This document shows positions 16,797-25,726 of a DNA stretch of 64,000 bases, in pieces. The DNA comes from an uncultured Prevotellaceae bacterium (GTDB taxonomy: Bacteria; Bacteroidota; Bacteroidia; Bacteroidales; Bacteroidaceae). The position numbers and the translations under genes are program-made. Each line of letters starts with the position of its first letter. Position 1 is the stretch's first letter. A model generated the notes under the pieces. That model saw nothing but the letters and a program-made list of their open reading frames with translations. It did no database searches and was not told the DNA's origin. Where the stretch lies: the NCBI GenBank assembly GCA_900316575.1, contig ONDJ01000005.1, positions 1-64,000 of the forward strand, read 5' to 3'.

Positions 16797-17504
16797 TCAA
16801 ATGAGCGAGAAAGCTACGTCCATCATTTGTGTGAACGTGTTTTGGCGTTGTTCGGGCGTGGTGGCTTTGCCGGTGAGTATTTCGTCGGAGATGGTGCAAA
16901 GCGTCAAGGCTCGTTTCCCAGCGCGGGCAGCGTTCATGTAGAGTGCGGCGGCTTCCATCTCAACGGCCATGACGCCCATGTTGATCCACTTTTCGATGTG
17001 CCCGTTTTCGGTGTAGAAGTAATCGGACGAGAGGATGTTGCCTACTTTGTAGCGATAGCCAAACTTTTCGCAAGCTTCGACGGCACCGCGCAAGAGATTG
17101 AAGTCGGCGATAGGAGCATAGGTGCCTGGCATTTCAAACTGTGCGGCGTAGTTGGAGTCGGTGCAAGCGGCTTGTGCGATGGCGATGTCGCCAATTTGCA
17201 GGTCTTTTTGGTATGAGCCGCAGGATCCTACGCGGATAATGGTTTCCACTTCGTAGAAGTTGAAGAGCTCGTAGCTGTAGATGGCTATAGAGGGGATGCC
17301 CATGCCGTGTCCCATTACGCTGACGGGCTTGCCTTGGTAGGTGCCTGTGAAACCGAGCATGCCGCGCACGTTGTTGAACTGTTTGGCATCGGTTAGGAAC
17401 TTTTCAGCCATAAATTTGGCGCGCAAGGGGTCGCCTGCCATGATGACGGTCTTGGCGATGTCGCCGAGCTGTGCGCCGATGTGGGGAGTGGGTGTCTTGC
17501 TCAT
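16797..17504 (-). CDS. deoD: Purine nucleoside phosphorylase, DeoD type
   Basis: 235-residue hexameric-type phosphorylase cleaving purine (deoxy)nucleosides to base and (deoxy)ribose-1-phosphate. Motifs: TPHIGAQLGDIAKTVIMAGDPLRAKFMA (phosphate-binding GDP.RA and N-terminal His), SVMGHGMGIPSIAIYSYEL (PNP/UDP signature), IIRVGSCGSY, VMAVEMEAAALY (ribose-binding MEAA) and CTISDEI (catalytic Asp). Length is typical. Flanked by its own promoter (TTG-N20-TACTTTCG) and a terminator. Functionally it pairs with the nucleoside permease at 46683. Confidence 0.96.
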   Translation of the reverse strand: MSKTPTPHIGAQLGDIAKTVIMAGDPLRAKFMAEKFLTDAKQFNNVRGMLGFTGTYQGKPVSVMGHGMGIPSIAIYSYELFNFYEVETIIRVGSCGSYQKDLQIGDIAIAQAACTDSNYAAQFEMPGTYAPIADFNLLRGAVEACEKFGYRYKVGNILSSDYFYTENGHIEKWINMGVMAVEMEAAALYMNAARAGKRALTLCTISDEILTGKATTPEQRQNTFTQMMDVAFSLI

Positions 17505-17547
17505 AAGTGTAGAAATGTTTTAAGGTTATTGTTTCTTTTTCTTGCTG

Positions 17548-17578
17548 CGAAAGTAGGGCAATTTTTGGAGTCAGCCAA
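17548..17578 (-). promoter_or_regulatory. Promoter of deoD
   Basis: Minus strand TTG (17576-17578), 20-bp gap, TACTTTCG (17548-17555), 43 bp before the deoD ATG. Confidence 0.55.
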
Positions 17579-17593
17579 GGGAAAGGGCTGTTT

Positions 17594-20500
17594 TTACGCT
17601 TTGGGCTTCATGACTACGCCGCGCTGCTTGCGTCCGTCCATCTTGATGACGATGGGGGCGGCGAGCCGGACGACGCGCACGTGGTCGGTTTCTTCTTCGG
17701 CGGGGAGTGTGTCAAGAAATGTTTCGTCGAAATGGCCGTCGTCTCTGAAGGGATTGATCGTGAAATATCCTACGCCGAAGCTTGTGAGGTTTTGGAAGAA
17801 GTGGGTGCCTTGGCTGGGGTCAACTTGGTATTGTTTGAGGCCTTGCTCGACAATGACGCGTGCGCCGCAGATATGTGCCCATTTGACGGGGATGCCGAGC
17901 CATGGGTCGCTACTGCCCCAGCGGCCAGGGCCTACGAGTACGTAGCCGCGTTCTTCTTGCAACATTCGTTCGTTGATGGTGGCTATTTCCTGTGCGGTCT
18001 GGGGATTGTTGGTGGCATCGAAGTCTTTACTCTTGATGTAGATGATGGTATCTACGTCGTTGTAGATACCGTTTCCAAGGACGCTGTGGCTGGTGATGAG
18101 CGTTGTTTCTTGGGGTATGGTGCTGAGGTCTTCTTCTATGCGTTGTTTGCTGTCAACGATGGGGCGTATCTGTAGGAGGTAGAAGTCGGCAACGTCGGCT
18201 TCGGGACGTATGTTCATGGCGAACTCTATTTCAACGGGGCGCCCCATCTCTTTTTGTCCAATTTCGAGCAGGCGGCTGATGGTCTTTGCCAATGGAAAGG
18301 CATCGTGCTGGAGTATGTTGGCAAAGGTAACGACTTTTCGTCCGCGTCCGGTTGCGCCTTCCCAGAGCATGTCGCTATCGGGGTCGTAGGTGGAGAACAC
18401 GTATTTGAGTGTTTTGTCGGTGGGCGTGGATGGGGCGGTAAATGAAGTTGAGCTGCCATAGGCTGCTGTGGCTTTGGGCAGTCCGGGTACGTCGCGAATG
18501 GCGATGGTGCGCAGGTTGTAGCCGTCGTCTTTGTCGAGTTCTACGCCGCTATTGGTGAGGTCGAGGGCGCAGAAGCGTCGTTGTGTTTCGCGCAGAGCCA
18601 TGTCGGTGCTTGAGAGTTGCAGGATGTGGCGCGGGTGGGCTGGCGAGAACTTGAGCGTTAGCCCGCCATCGACGATGTATTTCCCAAGCCCGAGTGCTAC
18701 GGATGCCACGCCGTCTTCGGCGCGCTCGTCGCCGATGGGGTAGAAGTTGAGTGAGCGCGCTACGCCCGAGAGGGTGGGGTAGAAAAGGTCGCCGTGGGCG
18801 GTGCCAACGACTTCTTGGAGCACCACGGCCATTTTTTCTTGGTCGATGACGTTTTGTGTGGCTTGCATGTAGGCTTTCGAGTCGCGATAGAAGACGCTAG
18901 CATAGACGGCTTTGACGGCTTTGCACAGGGCGGTGAGGGCGAGTTCTTTGTCTTCGCCGATAGGCACCATGTAGGTGGCATATACGCCGGCGAAGGGCTG
19001 GTAGTGGGCATCTTCGAGCACGCTGCTGGAGCGTACAGCTACGGGGTGGCTGACGAATTGCAGATAGCTGCGCAGGTCGCTTACGAGCATGTCGGGCAGT
19101 GGTGCTTGCTCGAAAGCTTGGAGTAGGGCTTCGTCGGTGGCATCGCTCAGTGCGATGTCGTAGAGCTGACTTTGCTCCATGAAGGCGTCGAAGTGGTCGG
19201 TGCAGATAACGACGGTCTTGGGTATGCGCACGGTCGTGGTTTCGGTTTCGAGCTTGGGATATCGGCGCAGCATTTGTGCGATGAAGGCCAGTCCGCGTCC
19301 TTTGCCGCCGAGCGAGCCGCGTCCCATGCGGGCGAAGTGGCTGTATTCGTCGAACATGTCTTGGCGGTAGTTGGCCAGCACGCCCTCGTTCTTGAGCTTG
19401 CGGTAGTTCATGATGAGGTCGAAGACGAGCTGGCGGGCTTCGTTCATGTCTTGGTATTCATCTACGTCAACGGCTTTGAGGATGTTGGCGGGCGGAAACA
19501 TGGCTCGTGAGAAGAAGAAGCGCGAGAAGTGGTTGTGGCGCAGGTGGTAGCGCATGGCTTCGTCGGGGATACTGAAGACGTTGTGCTGCAGGTCTTTGAG
19601 CGTTTTGAGTCGCATGAGCTCTTGGCCTGTTTCGGGGTCGCTGACGATGAAGTCGCCGAAGCCGAAGCCTCGCCGCACGGCTTGGCGCAGGTCTTGCTGA
19701 TAGGTCTTGCTGTTTTTGCTGATGAAGTCGGCTTCGAGCTGTTGGGCGAGCTGGCGCGTGCGTTCTTCGTTGCTTTCGTAGATGATGGGCAGGTATTTGT
19801 CGTTTCTTCTGACGTATTTGCCGAGTTTGTAGCCTGCTTCGGGATTTTTCTCGCCGTTCATGGAGAAACTCATGTCGCTCACGATGCCCAGGATGCGGTC
19901 TTTGTAGAGTTCGTAGAGGCCTATGGCTTCTTCGTATGTTCGGGCGAGCATCACCTTGGGCCGCCCGCGCATTCGCATGGTTTTGAGCTGTTCGTTGAGG
20001 GCTTCGCCGGCGAAAAATTGGCTCTGTTCGAGTACGTAGCGGAAGAGATGGGTGAGCGCGCTACTGTAGAAGCGCACGCTGTCTTCGACGAGCAGGATGA
20101 TCTGCACGCCCACGCTAGCGCAGTCGTGAGGGGCGTTCCATTTGTCTTCTATAAGTTTGACGATGGCTACGAGCAGTTGTGCTTCGCCGAGCCATGAGAA
20201 CACGTAGTCTATGCCCGAGAGGTCGTCGTGTTGTATGCGGCGCGTCACTTCGCGGCTGAAGGGTGTGAGCACTACGATGGGAATGGCTGGATACTGGGCT
20301 TTGATCTCTTTAGCTTCTTCGAAGATGTCGCGGCGGTCCATGTTGGGCAGCACGATGATGAGCTCAAAGTGGCGCTCGGCGAGCAGGGTGAGGGCTTCTT
20401 GCTGCGTGGTTACTTGCGTGAAGCGTGGCGGATAGTTGAGCCCCAGGTGCATATATTCGTTGAAGATTTCTTCATCCACGCGCCCATCGTCTTCGAGCAT

Positions 20501-20614
20501 GAAGGCGTCGTATTTTGAGGAGAGGAGCATGATGTTGTAGATGCGCCGCTGCATGAGGTCGGCAAACGGCGTGTCTTGCATCGCTATGTCTTTCAGTCGG
20601 GGTATCTGGCTCAT
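17594..20614 (-). CDS. Two receiver-like domains fused to PEP/pyruvate-binding (PPDK_N) domain
   Basis: 1006-residue cytoplasmic protein from ATG 20614 (MSQIPRLKDI); the upstream extension lacks family character and the -7 box is at 20655. Residues ~26-158: receiver-like fold with no phosphoacceptor lysine (IIVLPNMD, IPIVVLTPFS). Residues ~170-315: a second receiver-like domain that keeps the key residues (VEDS acidic pair E177/D178, SDMSF D247, YES S281, ISK K300). From ~430 on: a PPDK N-terminal ATP-grasp-like domain with GRGSLGGKGRGLAFIAQML, AVRSSSVLED (528-535), and near the C-terminus GPGRWGSSDPWLGIP. The phospho-His domain (TSHAA-type) and the PEP-utilising barrel of PEP synthase/PPDK are missing. 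It is therefore not a complete PEP synthase; a signal-controlled nucleotide/phosphoryl protein is an inference. Known only as PEP/pyruvate-binding domain protein in Bacteroidetes, function open. Confidence 0.82.
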   Translation of the reverse strand: MSQIPRLKDIAMQDTPFADLMQRRIYNIMLLSSKYDAFMLEDDGRVDEEIFNEYMHLGLNYPPRFTQVTTQQEALTLLAERHFELIIVLPNMDRRDIFEEAKEIKAQYPAIPIVVLTPFSREVTRRIQHDDLSGIDYVFSWLGEAQLLVAIVKLIEDKWNAPHDCASVGVQIILLVEDSVRFYSSALTHLFRYVLEQSQFFAGEALNEQLKTMRMRGRPKVMLARTYEEAIGLYELYKDRILGIVSDMSFSMNGEKNPEAGYKLGKYVRRNDKYLPIIYESNEERTRQLAQQLEADFISKNSKTYQQDLRQAVRRGFGFGDFIVSDPETGQELMRLKTLKDLQHNVFSIPDEAMRYHLRHNHFSRFFFSRAMFPPANILKAVDVDEYQDMNEARQLVFDLIMNYRKLKNEGVLANYRQDMFDEYSHFARMGRGSLGGKGRGLAFIAQMLRRYPKLETETTTVRIPKTVVICTDHFDAFMEQSQLYDIALSDATDEALLQAFEQAPLPDMLVSDLRSYLQFVSHPVAVRSSSVLEDAHYQPFAGVYATYMVPIGEDKELALTALCKAVKAVYASVFYRDSKAYMQATQNVIDQEKMAVVLQEVVGTAHGDLFYPTLSGVARSLNFYPIGDERAEDGVASVALGLGKYIVDGGLTLKFSPAHPRHILQLSSTDMALRETQRRFCALDLTNSGVELDKDDGYNLRTIAIRDVPGLPKATAAYGSSTSFTAPSTPTDKTLKYVFSTYDPDSDMLWEGATGRGRKVVTFANILQHDAFPLAKTISRLLEIGQKEMGRPVEIEFAMNIRPEADVADFYLLQIRPIVDSKQRIEEDLSTIPQETTLITSHSVLGNGIYNDVDTIIYIKSKDFDATNNPQTAQEIATINERMLQEERGYVLVGPGRWGSSDPWLGIPVKWAHICGARVIVEQGLKQYQVDPSQGTHFFQNLTSFGVGYFTINPFRDDGHFDETFLDTLPAEEETDHVRVVRLAAPIVIKMDGRKQRGVVMKPKA

Positions 20615-20654
20615 CGCTTTGGTAAATGTGGTGGGGTTTGTTTTTTTCTGGGGG

Positions 20655-20662
20655 CAAAGGTA
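20655..20662 (-). promoter_or_regulatory. -7 box of receiver/PPDK_N gene
   Basis: Minus-strand TACCTTTG fits TAnnTTTG, 40 bp before the ATG; the -33 region is weak. Confidence 0.5.
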
Positions 20663-20810
20663 GGAATAAATTGTGGGGGGCGGGTATGCGGTGCGCCACA
20701 AACGATGGCCGATAAGGATCGCTGTTTCTGCGCAGTTGGTTATGATAGGGTTCTTTCTGTGTGGATAATCTTTTCTTCTTCTTCTGTGAGTATTTGTTTC
20801 TTTCGCAGGC

Positions 20811-20954
20811 AGGAAATTTTACCTCCCCTGAGAGGAAACTTTTCCTTCTTGAGAGGAACGCTTTTCCTCCCTTGAGAGGAAACTTTTCCTCCCCTGAGAG
20901 GAAACTTTTCCTCGCCTGAGAGGAAACTTTTCCTCCCCTGAGAGGAAAATACTC
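20811..20954. repeat. ~22-bp tandem array B of palindromic units
   Basis: Six units plus a partial one, starting at 20811, 20833, 20854, 20877, 20899, 20921 and 20943 (21-23 bp each). The consensus AGGAAACTTTTCCTCCCCTG contains the inverted repeat AGGAAA-c-TTTTCCT. The three units from 20877 are nearly identical; the first three are diverged. The array fills most of the 20615-20982 gap between two minus-strand genes. No coding potential is supported. Confidence 0.9.
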
Positions 20955-20982
20955 TTTTTCTAAGGGGAGTGGGGCTGCGTTG

Positions 20983-21417
20983 TTATGGCCAATAGCTTGT
21001 GTCCTCGTAGGCATCAAATTCTATAGGCTCGGGAACGCCGAAACGCGCCAAAACTTCAGCAATGGCTTGTTGCTCTTCGGCGTTGAGCAGTTTTTTTCCA
21101 CTACGCTTTTCGTAGAAACAGTTTCGTCGTATGTCGAGTCGCTCCATAATGGCCCTGCGTGCTTCGGCCATTTGCCCACCTCTCACTTGGTTCAATGCCT
21201 GCTTAAATCCACGCGCCAAGTGTTGCAGTTCGTTGGTGACGAAGGATGGACACCCCTCGTCGGTGACTTGTCGGTGCTGGTTGGGAGTAATCATGGTCCA
21301 GCAAAAAAACGTTTCGGGAATAAGTTTCCCTGCCGTGTAGCGCAAACATTCTTCGCGGCGCGGACAAGGTTCGTAGCCGCAAAGGGCAAACATTTTGTTG
21401 ACGTCGTTCCATTCCAT
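20983..21417 (-). CDS. DUF6078-like protein
   Basis: 144-residue small soluble protein, probably the Bacteroidetes DUF6078 family (recalled similarity, not searched). Visible: Cys cluster near the N-terminus (CGYEPCPRREECLRY), a second conserved-looking stretch (FFCWTMITPNQ), CPSFVTNELQHLARGF, then a helical region RRAIMERLDIRRNCFYEKRSGKKLL resembling a DNA- or protein-binding helical hairpin, and a C-terminal AEVLARFGVPEPIEFD. No signal peptide. The four closely spaced Cys near the N-terminus could bind metal. Separated from pgi by a terminator-like hairpin, so probably its own unit; the 22-bp array lies directly downstream. Confidence 0.6.
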   Translation of the reverse strand: MEWNDVNKMFALCGYEPCPRREECLRYTAGKLIPETFFCWTMITPNQHRQVTDEGCPSFVTNELQHLARGFKQALNQVRGGQMAEARRAIMERLDIRRNCFYEKRSGKKLLNAEEQQAIAEVLARFGVPEPIEFDAYEDTSYWP

Positions 21418-21431
21418 AGTTATTATAAAAG

Positions 21432-21495
21432 AAAAAAAAGCTGGTGGCCGCGACGAGGGCTTGCTTGGGCGCGCCTCTGGTAGCAGCTACCAGCT
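21432..21495 (-). terminator. Terminator of pgi
   Basis: Arms AGCTGGT (21439-21445) and ACCAGCT (21489-21495) around a GC-rich loop; the minus strand continues with a run of eight T (A-run 21432-21439). It lies 17 bp past the pgi stop. Confidence 0.55.
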
Positions 21496-21512
21496 ATGGG
21501 GTTAATGTTCTG

Positions 21513-22856
21513 TTAAAGTCGTTTGCGCAGGGCTTCGCCGGCTTCTTCGTAGCCAGGCTTGCCGAGCAGGGCAAACATGTTGCGCTTGTAGGCTTCCACG
21601 CCGGGTTGGTCGAAGGGGTTCACGCCGAGCATCAAGCCGCTGATGCCGCAGGCTACTTCGAAGAAATAGATGAGCTGGCCCAAGGCATTTTCGTCTAAAC
21701 GGGGCAGTGTGATGCGCACGTTGGGCACGCCGCCGTCGATGTGGGCCAAACGGGTGCCGTGTTCGGCCATCTTGTTCACCTGGTCAATGCGGCGGCCTGC
21801 GAGGAAGTTGAGCCCGTCGAGGTTTTCTTCGTCGCTGGGGAAGAGCAGGCTGTGGCGTGGTTCTTCTACGGAAAGCACGGTTTCGAAAATGGTGCGCTCG
21901 CCGTCTTGTATCCATTGACCCATGGAGTGGAGGTCGGTGGTGAGGTCAACGCTGGCGGGGAAGATGCCTTTGCCGCCTTTGCCCTCGCTCTCGCCGTAGA
22001 GCTGTTTCCACCATTCGGCGATGAAGTGGAGCTTGGGCTGGTAGTTGGCTATGATTTCAATCTTTTTGCCCGTCTGGTAGAGGGCGTTGCGCACGGCGGC
22101 ATACTGCATGGCGATGTTTTCCTCAAAAGGAACGCCCACAGCCGTAGCTTGCTCCATAGCCTGTGCTCCGCTGACGAGTGCTTTGATGTCGAAGCCCGCA
22201 ACGGCGATGGGTAGCAGACCTACGGGAGTGAGCACACTGAAGCGTCCGCCCACGTTGTCGGGGATGACGAAGCTGGTGTAACCCTCTTTGTCGGCTGTGG
22301 TGCGGGCTGCGCCACGGCGGGCATCGGTGATGGCCACGATGACGCGGCGAGCCACGTCTTTGCCGCGTTGCTCTTCGCATTGTTTTTTCAATAGGCGGAA
22401 GGCGAGTGCTGTTTCGGTCGTGGTTCCGCTCTTGCTGATGTTGATAACGCCGAAGCGGCGGTCGCGGAGCAAGTCGGTGAGTTCGTAGAGATAGTCTTCA
22501 GAAATGTTGTTGCCCGCAAAGAGCACAGCCGGCCCGTTCTGTTCTTTGCGCAGCGCAGCGAAACTGTCGCTGAGGGCTTCGATAATGGCGCGGGCGCCGA
22601 GATAGCTACCGCCGATGCCAGCCACGACCACAACGTCGCACTCCTGACGCAAACGGTCGGCGCAGGCTTGGATTTCGTTGATAAAATCAGCGGTGATAGA
22701 CGAGGGCAGGTGCAACCAACCCAAGAAGTCGTTGCCAGGGCATGTGGCATCCTCAAGTGCCTGGCGTGCCGCTGTGGCAGAGGTTTTCAACGATGAGACA
22801 GCGTCGGCAGCCAGGAAGGGCAGCGCGGCGCTTGTGTCGAGTTTGATGGTGTTCAT
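21513..22856 (-). CDS. pgi: Glucose-6-phosphate isomerase
   Basis: 447-residue compact bacterial isomerase interconverting glucose-6-phosphate and fructose-6-phosphate. Signatures: [20 protein letters not shown] (sugar-phosphate SIS loop), [17 protein letters not shown] (phosphate-binding SKSGTT), [16 protein letters not shown] (PGI signature 1), and [22 protein letters not shown] (signature 2 with the catalytic Lys near the C-terminus). Length matches the short Gram-positive/Bacteroidetes type. It follows uvrD by 27 bp on the same strand, so probably in an operon with lipoprotein-uvrD; a hairpin with T-run follows. Confidence 0.96.
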   Translation of the reverse strand: MNTIKLDTSAALPFLAADAVSSLKTSATAARQALEDATCPGNDFLGWLHLPSSITADFINEIQACADRLRQECDVVVVAGIGGSYLGARAIIEALSDSFAALRKEQNGPAVLFAGNNISEDYLYELTDLLRDRRFGVINISKSGTTTETALAFRLLKKQCEEQRGKDVARRVIVAITDARRGAARTTADKEGYTSFVIPDNVGGRFSVLTPVGLLPIAVAGFDIKALVSGAQAMEQATAVGVPFEENIAMQYAAVRNALYQTGKKIEIIANYQPKLHFIAEWWKQLYGESEGKGGKGIFPASVDLTTDLHSMGQWIQDGERTIFETVLSVEEPRHSLLFPSDEENLDGLNFLAGRRIDQVNKMAEHGTRLAHIDGGVPNVRITLPRLDENALGQLIYFFEVACGISGLMLGVNPFDQPGVEAYKRNMFALLGKPGYEEAGEALRKRL

Positions 22857-22883
22857 TGTCTTGAAAGTGTTTGTGATATTGTT

Positions 22884-25220
22884 TCAGTTGATAATCGTGA
22901 GTTTCGCGAAACGTAGCAGTAGGTTTTTTGTGCCGGCTTCGTCAAAGGCAATACGAGCCTTCTGTGTGCCGTCTTGGTTGGTGAGCTCTTCGATGGTGCC
23001 GTTGCCAAAACGTTCGTGATAGACGCGGGTGCCCACTTGGAGCGTTCCGTCAGGAATGGCGGCGGTGCTGATGCTCTTGGCGGGCATCGCTTGGCGCGGC
23101 ATGGGTTTCAGCGGCGAAGCGGCACGGTTTCCCCACACACTTTGCCCGATGGGGCGCATTGCTGTGTTTTGTTTTGAAATTGTATTGAACAGCTCTTTGC
23201 TCCCGCCAAAGAGCGGAGTGGGTGAAGAAACTTTCTTTCCAGCCACGTCGCCCGTTAAATACTGCTTGTCGATCTCGCTGAAAAACTGGCTGGGCTGGCA
23301 AAACTCCATCTTGCCATAGCGAAAGCGTCGGGCTGCGTGCGTAAGAAAAAGCCGATGGGCTGCGCGGGTGATGGCCACGTAGAACAAGCGGCGCTCTTCC
23401 TCCATTTCGCGCCAGTCGAGAAATGCCGACGAAGCTGGAAAGAGCGAGTCTTCAAGTCCGGTGATAAAGACGTTGTCGAACTCCAGTCCCTTGGCTGCGT
23501 GAATGGTCATCACCGTTACGCGCGGCGAGCCATCGTCTTTCTGGTCGGCGTCAGTGAGTAGCGACACGTTGGCAATGTATTCTCCCAAAGGAGCCACAGC
23601 GTCTTTGCCGTGCTGGTTTTTGAAGTCGGCCTCAAATTCCCTGATAGCTCCCAGCAGCGAGTCGATGTTCTCGCGGCGTGCCATGCCTTCAACGCTCGTG
23701 TCCTTGAGCAGCTCGGCCTGCAATCCGCTCTCGCCCAATATCGACATAGCGAGGGGAAAGGCACTGACCGATGAAACGCGCTCTTGCATTTGTTCCATCA
23801 ACTCTACGAAAGCCGTGAGCCGCTTCGCGGCAGCTGCCGAGATGTCCGTATGCAATTGTGGAAGCCGGTTGATGGCTTGCCAAAGCGTAATTCCCTCTGT
23901 GGCTGCTGTCGCAACGAGGCGGTTCACCGTGGTTTGTCCGATGCCGCGCGCTGGCACGTTGACAATGCGGCGCAGGGCTATGTCGTCGTTGGGATTGATG
24001 AGCAGGCGCATGTAGGCAATGAAGTCCTTGATTTCCTTGCGCTGATAGAACGAAAGACTGCCGTAAACGCGATAAGGAATGCCGCGCTCGTTGAAAGCTT
24101 CCTCGAAGGCACGGCTCTGCGCATTGGTGCGATAAAGAATGGCGAAGCTGTCCCACGGCTCGTGCTCCTTGTGGTGGAGCCCGCGAATGGTTTTAGCGAT
24201 GATGGCAGCCTCGTCTTTGTCGCTGGCAGCCGCGATGACGCGTAGCAAATCGCCTTGCGCTTCTTCGCTGAAAACGGTTTTGGCTATTTGGTGCTTGTTG
24301 CGCCGTATAACACTGTCGGCAGCACTGACAATGTTCTGCGTGCTGCGATAGTTGCGTTCCAACTTGAAGAGACGCGCGTTGGGGTATTGCTTGTTGAAGT
24401 TGAGGATATTGTCGATGTTTGCACCGCGAAAGCTGTAAATGCTCTGTGCATCGTCGCCCACTACACAAATGCGGCTGTCGGGCTCGTCGGCCAGAAGTGT
24501 GACGATGCGGTGCTGAGCGTAGTTTGTGTCTTGATATTCATCTACAAGAATGTAGCCGAAACGCTCCTTGTAGCGTTGGCGCACGTCCTCGTTGTTGCGA
24601 AAGAGCAGAAACGTATTGACCAGCAGGTCGTCGAAATCCATAGCGTCCGATTGTTTCAGCACGCGCTGGTATTCAGCATAAATGCTTCCGCATTGAGCAA
24701 TGTTGTTAGCCTTGTCGCGCTGGTAGCGTTCGGGGTCGCTTTGGTAGGCTTCGGGCAAAAGAAGGCGGTTTTTGGCATCACTGATGCGAGCTGCAATCGT
24801 GGAGGGCTTATAGAGCTTGTCGTCCAAGCCACGGGCTTTGACAAGCTGTTTGATGAGTGCCTTTTGATCGTCGGTGTCGTAGATCGTATAATTCGGCGAA
24901 AAACCAATCCGCTCGGCTTCGCGGCGCAGGATACGGGCAAAAATGCTGTGGAAAGTACCAGCCCATAGGCTTTGGGTGCTACCGCTTCCGATGAGCGTGT
25001 CGATGCGTTCGCGCATCTCGCGAGCCGCCTTGTTGGTGAACGTCAGTGCCAAGATGTTCCAAGGCTTAAGGCCCGATTGAATCAGGTAGGCCACCTTGTA
25101 AGTCAACATTCGCGTCTTGCCCGAACCTGCTCCGGCAATGACCAACGAAGGGCCGTCAAGGTAACGAACGGCTTCCCACTGCGCAGGACTGAGTTGCGAA
25201 CTGAAGTCTATGGAGTTCAC
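22884..25220 (-). CDS. pcrA: ATP-dependent DNA helicase UvrD/PcrA
   Basis: SF1A 3'-5' helicase of 778 residues for nucleotide-excision and mismatch repair and replication-conflict removal. Start chosen at GTG 25220 (VNSIDFSSQL-SPAQWEAV), 13 bp after the lipoprotein stop; a TTG at 25256 would overlap that gene. Motifs: LSPAQWEAVRYLDGPSLVIA (Q-motif), GAGSGKT (Walker A), GTFHSIFARILRR (Ia), LVDEYQDTNYAQHRIV (motif II), GDDAQSIYSFRGA (III), LERNYRSTQNI (IV), VTVMTIHAAKGLEFDNVFI (V), EEERRLFYVAITRA (VI). The C-terminus carries VGTRVYHERFGNGTIEEL, the Tudor-like tail of PcrA/UvrD that contacts RNA polymerase. Confidence 0.95.
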   Translation of the reverse strand: MNSIDFSSQLSPAQWEAVRYLDGPSLVIAGAGSGKTRMLTYKVAYLIQSGLKPWNILALTFTNKAAREMRERIDTLIGSGSTQSLWAGTFHSIFARILRREAERIGFSPNYTIYDTDDQKALIKQLVKARGLDDKLYKPSTIAARISDAKNRLLLPEAYQSDPERYQRDKANNIAQCGSIYAEYQRVLKQSDAMDFDDLLVNTFLLFRNNEDVRQRYKERFGYILVDEYQDTNYAQHRIVTLLADEPDSRICVVGDDAQSIYSFRGANIDNILNFNKQYPNARLFKLERNYRSTQNIVSAADSVIRRNKHQIAKTVFSEEAQGDLLRVIAAASDKDEAAIIAKTIRGLHHKEHEPWDSFAILYRTNAQSRAFEEAFNERGIPYRVYGSLSFYQRKEIKDFIAYMRLLINPNDDIALRRIVNVPARGIGQTTVNRLVATAATEGITLWQAINRLPQLHTDISAAAAKRLTAFVELMEQMQERVSSVSAFPLAMSILGESGLQAELLKDTSVEGMARRENIDSLLGAIREFEADFKNQHGKDAVAPLGEYIANVSLLTDADQKDDGSPRVTVMTIHAAKGLEFDNVFITGLEDSLFPASSAFLDWREMEEERRLFYVAITRAAHRLFLTHAARRFRYGKMEFCQPSQFFSEIDKQYLTGDVAGKKVSSPTPLFGGSKELFNTISKQNTAMRPIGQSVWGNRAASPLKPMPRQAMPAKSISTAAIPDGTLQVGTRVYHERFGNGTIEELTNQDGTQKARIAFDEAGTKNLLLRFAKLTIIN

Positions 25221-25233
25221 GTCGTTTGGGTTG

Positions 25234-25707
25234 TTAGTGGTTCTTGCGAGCAGCAATGTCGCGTGCTAATTTCTCTTGGAAAAATGCTACTTTGTCGGCA
25301 GCCTTGGCTCGTTCTATGGCTGTGGCTTCGTCGGTTTCAGTCTGCCCCGTGGCATCCATGCGAGCCACGCGTGAAGCCGCTTCGAGTATTTCAATGCTGT
25401 CAATGAGCAATATGGCATCCTCGCGCGCGTTGAGTGCTTTCGGATAGCGCGAACGTATGCTTCGTGCCTTTGATAAGGCCGTCTCAAAACCGCCTGCTTG
25501 CAAAGCCAACCGCGCAGTGTCTAACACAGCTTGTGCCGTTTCTTCGTCAGCGGAAAAGTCCTTAGATATTTGAGGGTTTGAGCTTGTTGGTTGCTCCATT
25601 GAAGAAGGAGCTGGGGCTTCGTTTTTTGAAACACACGAAGCAACGAGCAAGCAAGAAATAGAAAATGCAAATAGAAAAAGTCCTAAGATGTTTTTGTGAC
25701 TTAGCAT
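25234..25707 (-). CDS. Small lipoprotein of unknown function
   Basis: 157 residues from ATG 25707. Signal peptide with lipobox LLVASC (Cys at ~25), so probably lipid-anchored. The mature part begins with a Pro/Ser/Thr-rich linker, then a helical region (TAQAVLDTARLALQAGGFETALSKARSIRSRYPKAL) resembling a TPR-like pair with the N.REDA pattern, and a charged C-terminus (AIERAKAADKVAFFQEKLA). No enzyme motif. First gene of the operon with uvrD (13 bp) and pgi. The promoter (TTTG-N20-TAACTTTG) is inside the inverted-repeat element at 25727-25813. Function unknown. Confidence 0.75.
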   Translation of the reverse strand: MLSHKNILGLFLFAFSISCLLVASCVSKNEAPAPSSMEQPTSSNPQISKDFSADEETAQAVLDTARLALQAGGFETALSKARSIRSRYPKALNAREDAILLIDSIEILEAASRVARMDATGQTETDEATAIERAKAADKVAFFQEKLARDIAARKNH

Positions 25708-25726
25708 GTTGTTTTGTCTTTCAAGG

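Noticed and set aside
17594-20614. Full phosphoenolpyruvate synthase
   Set aside because: No phospho-His domain or PEP-utilising barrel follows the PPDK_N-like region.
20811-20954. Possible CRISPR array
   Set aside because: Units are contiguous without unique spacers, palindromic throughout, and no cas gene is present.
20472-21017. 181-codon minus-strand frame
   Set aside because: It is the translation of the 22-bp palindromic array plus the start of the neighbouring gene in the wrong frame.
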